From Scatosoma sp045644545 (lineage in GTDB: Bacteria; Bacillota; Clostridia; Christensenellales; Borkfalkiaceae), in the NCBI GenBank assembly GCA_045644545.1, contig JAZRHC010000003.1:1-19792 (forward strand): DNA of 19,792 bases. The letters are read 5' to 3'. A program made the translations under genes and the position numbers. The notes under the pieces were generated by a model. It did not search any database and was not told the DNA's origin. It saw only the letters and a program-made list of their open reading frames with translations. Of this stretch, positions 19,195 to 19,792 are shown in pieces (the first letter of the stretch is position 1; each line of letters begins with the position of its first letter).

Positions 19195-19448
19195 CTAGGG
19201 AAAGTATAAGTGAAAATTTTTTTTCACAAAGTTTAAAGGGAATATTCCCTTTATTGCGTTATTTATAACGCAATAAAAACCCTTATTTGTGAAAAACGGC
19301 AAAACGGTTTACGCGGATCAGATACGGGATTTTGAAGAAAATTTCGGATTTCGCGGGGCTTTTGTCGTTATTAATCGTTTTGGTAATAAAGTTTTTTCGG
19401 TGGAAATTTAAGGAAAATCCTTAAAGCCCAGCCGAAAGGAGGTTCTAA
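19195..19448 (+). promoter_or_regulatory. Long folded 5' leader of the cysteine-rich protein gene
   Basis: An outer pair (TTTTCACAAA 19221-19230 with TTTGTGAAAA 19286-19295) encloses two hairpins: AAAGGG-AATATT-CCCTTT (19235-19252) and a long stem around TTGCGTTA-TTTA-TAACGCAA (19254-19273). GGG at 19238-19240 can pair with CCC at 19247-19249 or at 19280-19282, giving two exclusive folds. A further hairpin TTTAAGGA-AAA-TCCTTAAA lies at 19407-19425. No terminator was seen. I cannot assign a known RNA class. Confidence 0.5.
19289..19411 (+). CDS. Possible 40-codon ORF inside the leader
   Basis: From GTG 19289 to TAA 19411 the frame reads VKNGKTVYADQIRDFEENFG and onward to FGNKVFSVEI. The composition is protein-like, but no Shine-Dalgarno site is visible and the start lies inside a predicted stem. 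It could be a leader peptide, a decayed gene or chance. Confidence 0.25.
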   Translation: MKNGKTVYADQIRDFEENFGFRGAFVVINRFGNKVFSVEI

Positions 19449-19792
19449 ATGAGTTATATGGAACAAACCTGTCCTCACAGCAGTGCGTTCGGTTATCGTC
19501 CGCCGAGAAAGGCTCGCAACGTTTCGTGGTTTATCGAGATCGTTATCGGCGTTGCGGTGTGCTGCGGTATCTTCGCGGTGATCTGTATGATCGGCGGCTG
19601 CTTGGGTTGCGAAGCGTGCTTTGAATGCGCGGCGACCTACGACGACTGCTTCGACTGCGAATCCAGCGGTTGCAGCTTGGAAGAAAACGTGCGCAATTGC
19701 AACGAGCAGAGCGACGATTGCGTTTCCTGCGAAGGCATCAGTTGTTTTGGCAGAGAAGGCTGTTTCGCTTGCGACGGCAAGTGGGATTGCTC
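19449..19792 (+). CDS. Cysteine-rich membrane-anchored protein (C-terminally cut by the window)
   Basis: The first 114 residues are present. A short basic N-terminus (GYRPPRKARN) leads into one hydrophobic segment (about residues 27-52). A very cysteine-rich, acidic region follows: 18 cysteines in 114 residues, 14 of them from C51 onward. It begins with a C-x2 ladder (C51, C54, C57, C60) and contains a near-repeat, DDCFDCESSGC (65-75) and DDCVSCEGISC (89-99). AAGGAGG (19436-19442) precedes the ATG. I know no family. Metal binding or a disulfide-rich surface or spore-layer role are possibilities without direct evidence. Confidence 0.8.
   Translation, partial: MSYMEQTCPHSSAFGYRPPRKARNVSWFIEIVIGVAVCCGIFAVICMIGGCLGCEACFECAATYDDCFDCESSGCSLEENVRNCNEQSDDCVSCEGISCFGREGCFACDGKWDC

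Overview
The window looks like a piece of chromosome from a spore-forming member of the Bacillota, most likely class Clostridia and probably uncultured. Evidence: a spoVAC-spoVAD-spoVAE cluster, a yunB-like gene, strong AAGGAGG ribosome-binding sites, many TTGACA-N17-TATAAT promoters and moderate GC. A bacterial LRR_5 lipoprotein with a collagen-like stretch also fits gut Clostridia. The order cannot be fixed from sequence alone.

Layout. 1-1659: last codons of ybaB, then recR and a GpsA-type dehydrogenase. 1707-4956: spoVA genes for dipicolinic acid uptake into the forespore. An SGNH hydrolase gene with its own vegetative promoter and terminator sits between spoVAC and spoVAD. Sigma-G-like promoters lie before spoVAC and again before spoVAD. 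4961-7289: an AT-rich orphan gene between two identical terminators, then yunB and murG, all on the minus strand. 7426-8955: a promoter, a strongly folded leader ending in a terminator, and a frameshifted leucine-rich-repeat lipoprotein. 8986-9112: a 127-bp element made of heptad repeats with inverted ends. 9112-12269: a WYL regulator divergent from a small gene, then tyrS and a YigZ/IMPACT gene.

12294-13402 is the most system-like locus. A strong promoter makes a short predicted RNA that ends in an intrinsic terminator, directly followed by an Abi_2 (AbiD/AbiF-type) HEPN protein with an intact R-X4-H motif. This suggests an RNA-regulated abortive-infection module.

13576-17306 is mostly housekeeping: an MsmK/UgpC-type ATPase with an unusual acidic tail, a DUF1540 mini-gene, rplI, yitT and hup. 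17372-18104 is an AT-rich XRE regulator and zinc-ribbon membrane protein pair, divergent over a 19-bp palindrome. 18218-19048 is an SDR oxidoreductase gene. The window ends in a long folded leader and a truncated, very cysteine-rich membrane-anchored protein.

No tRNA, rRNA, CRISPR array or transposase was seen. Promoter, terminator and RNA-fold calls were made by eye, without energy calculations or database searches.
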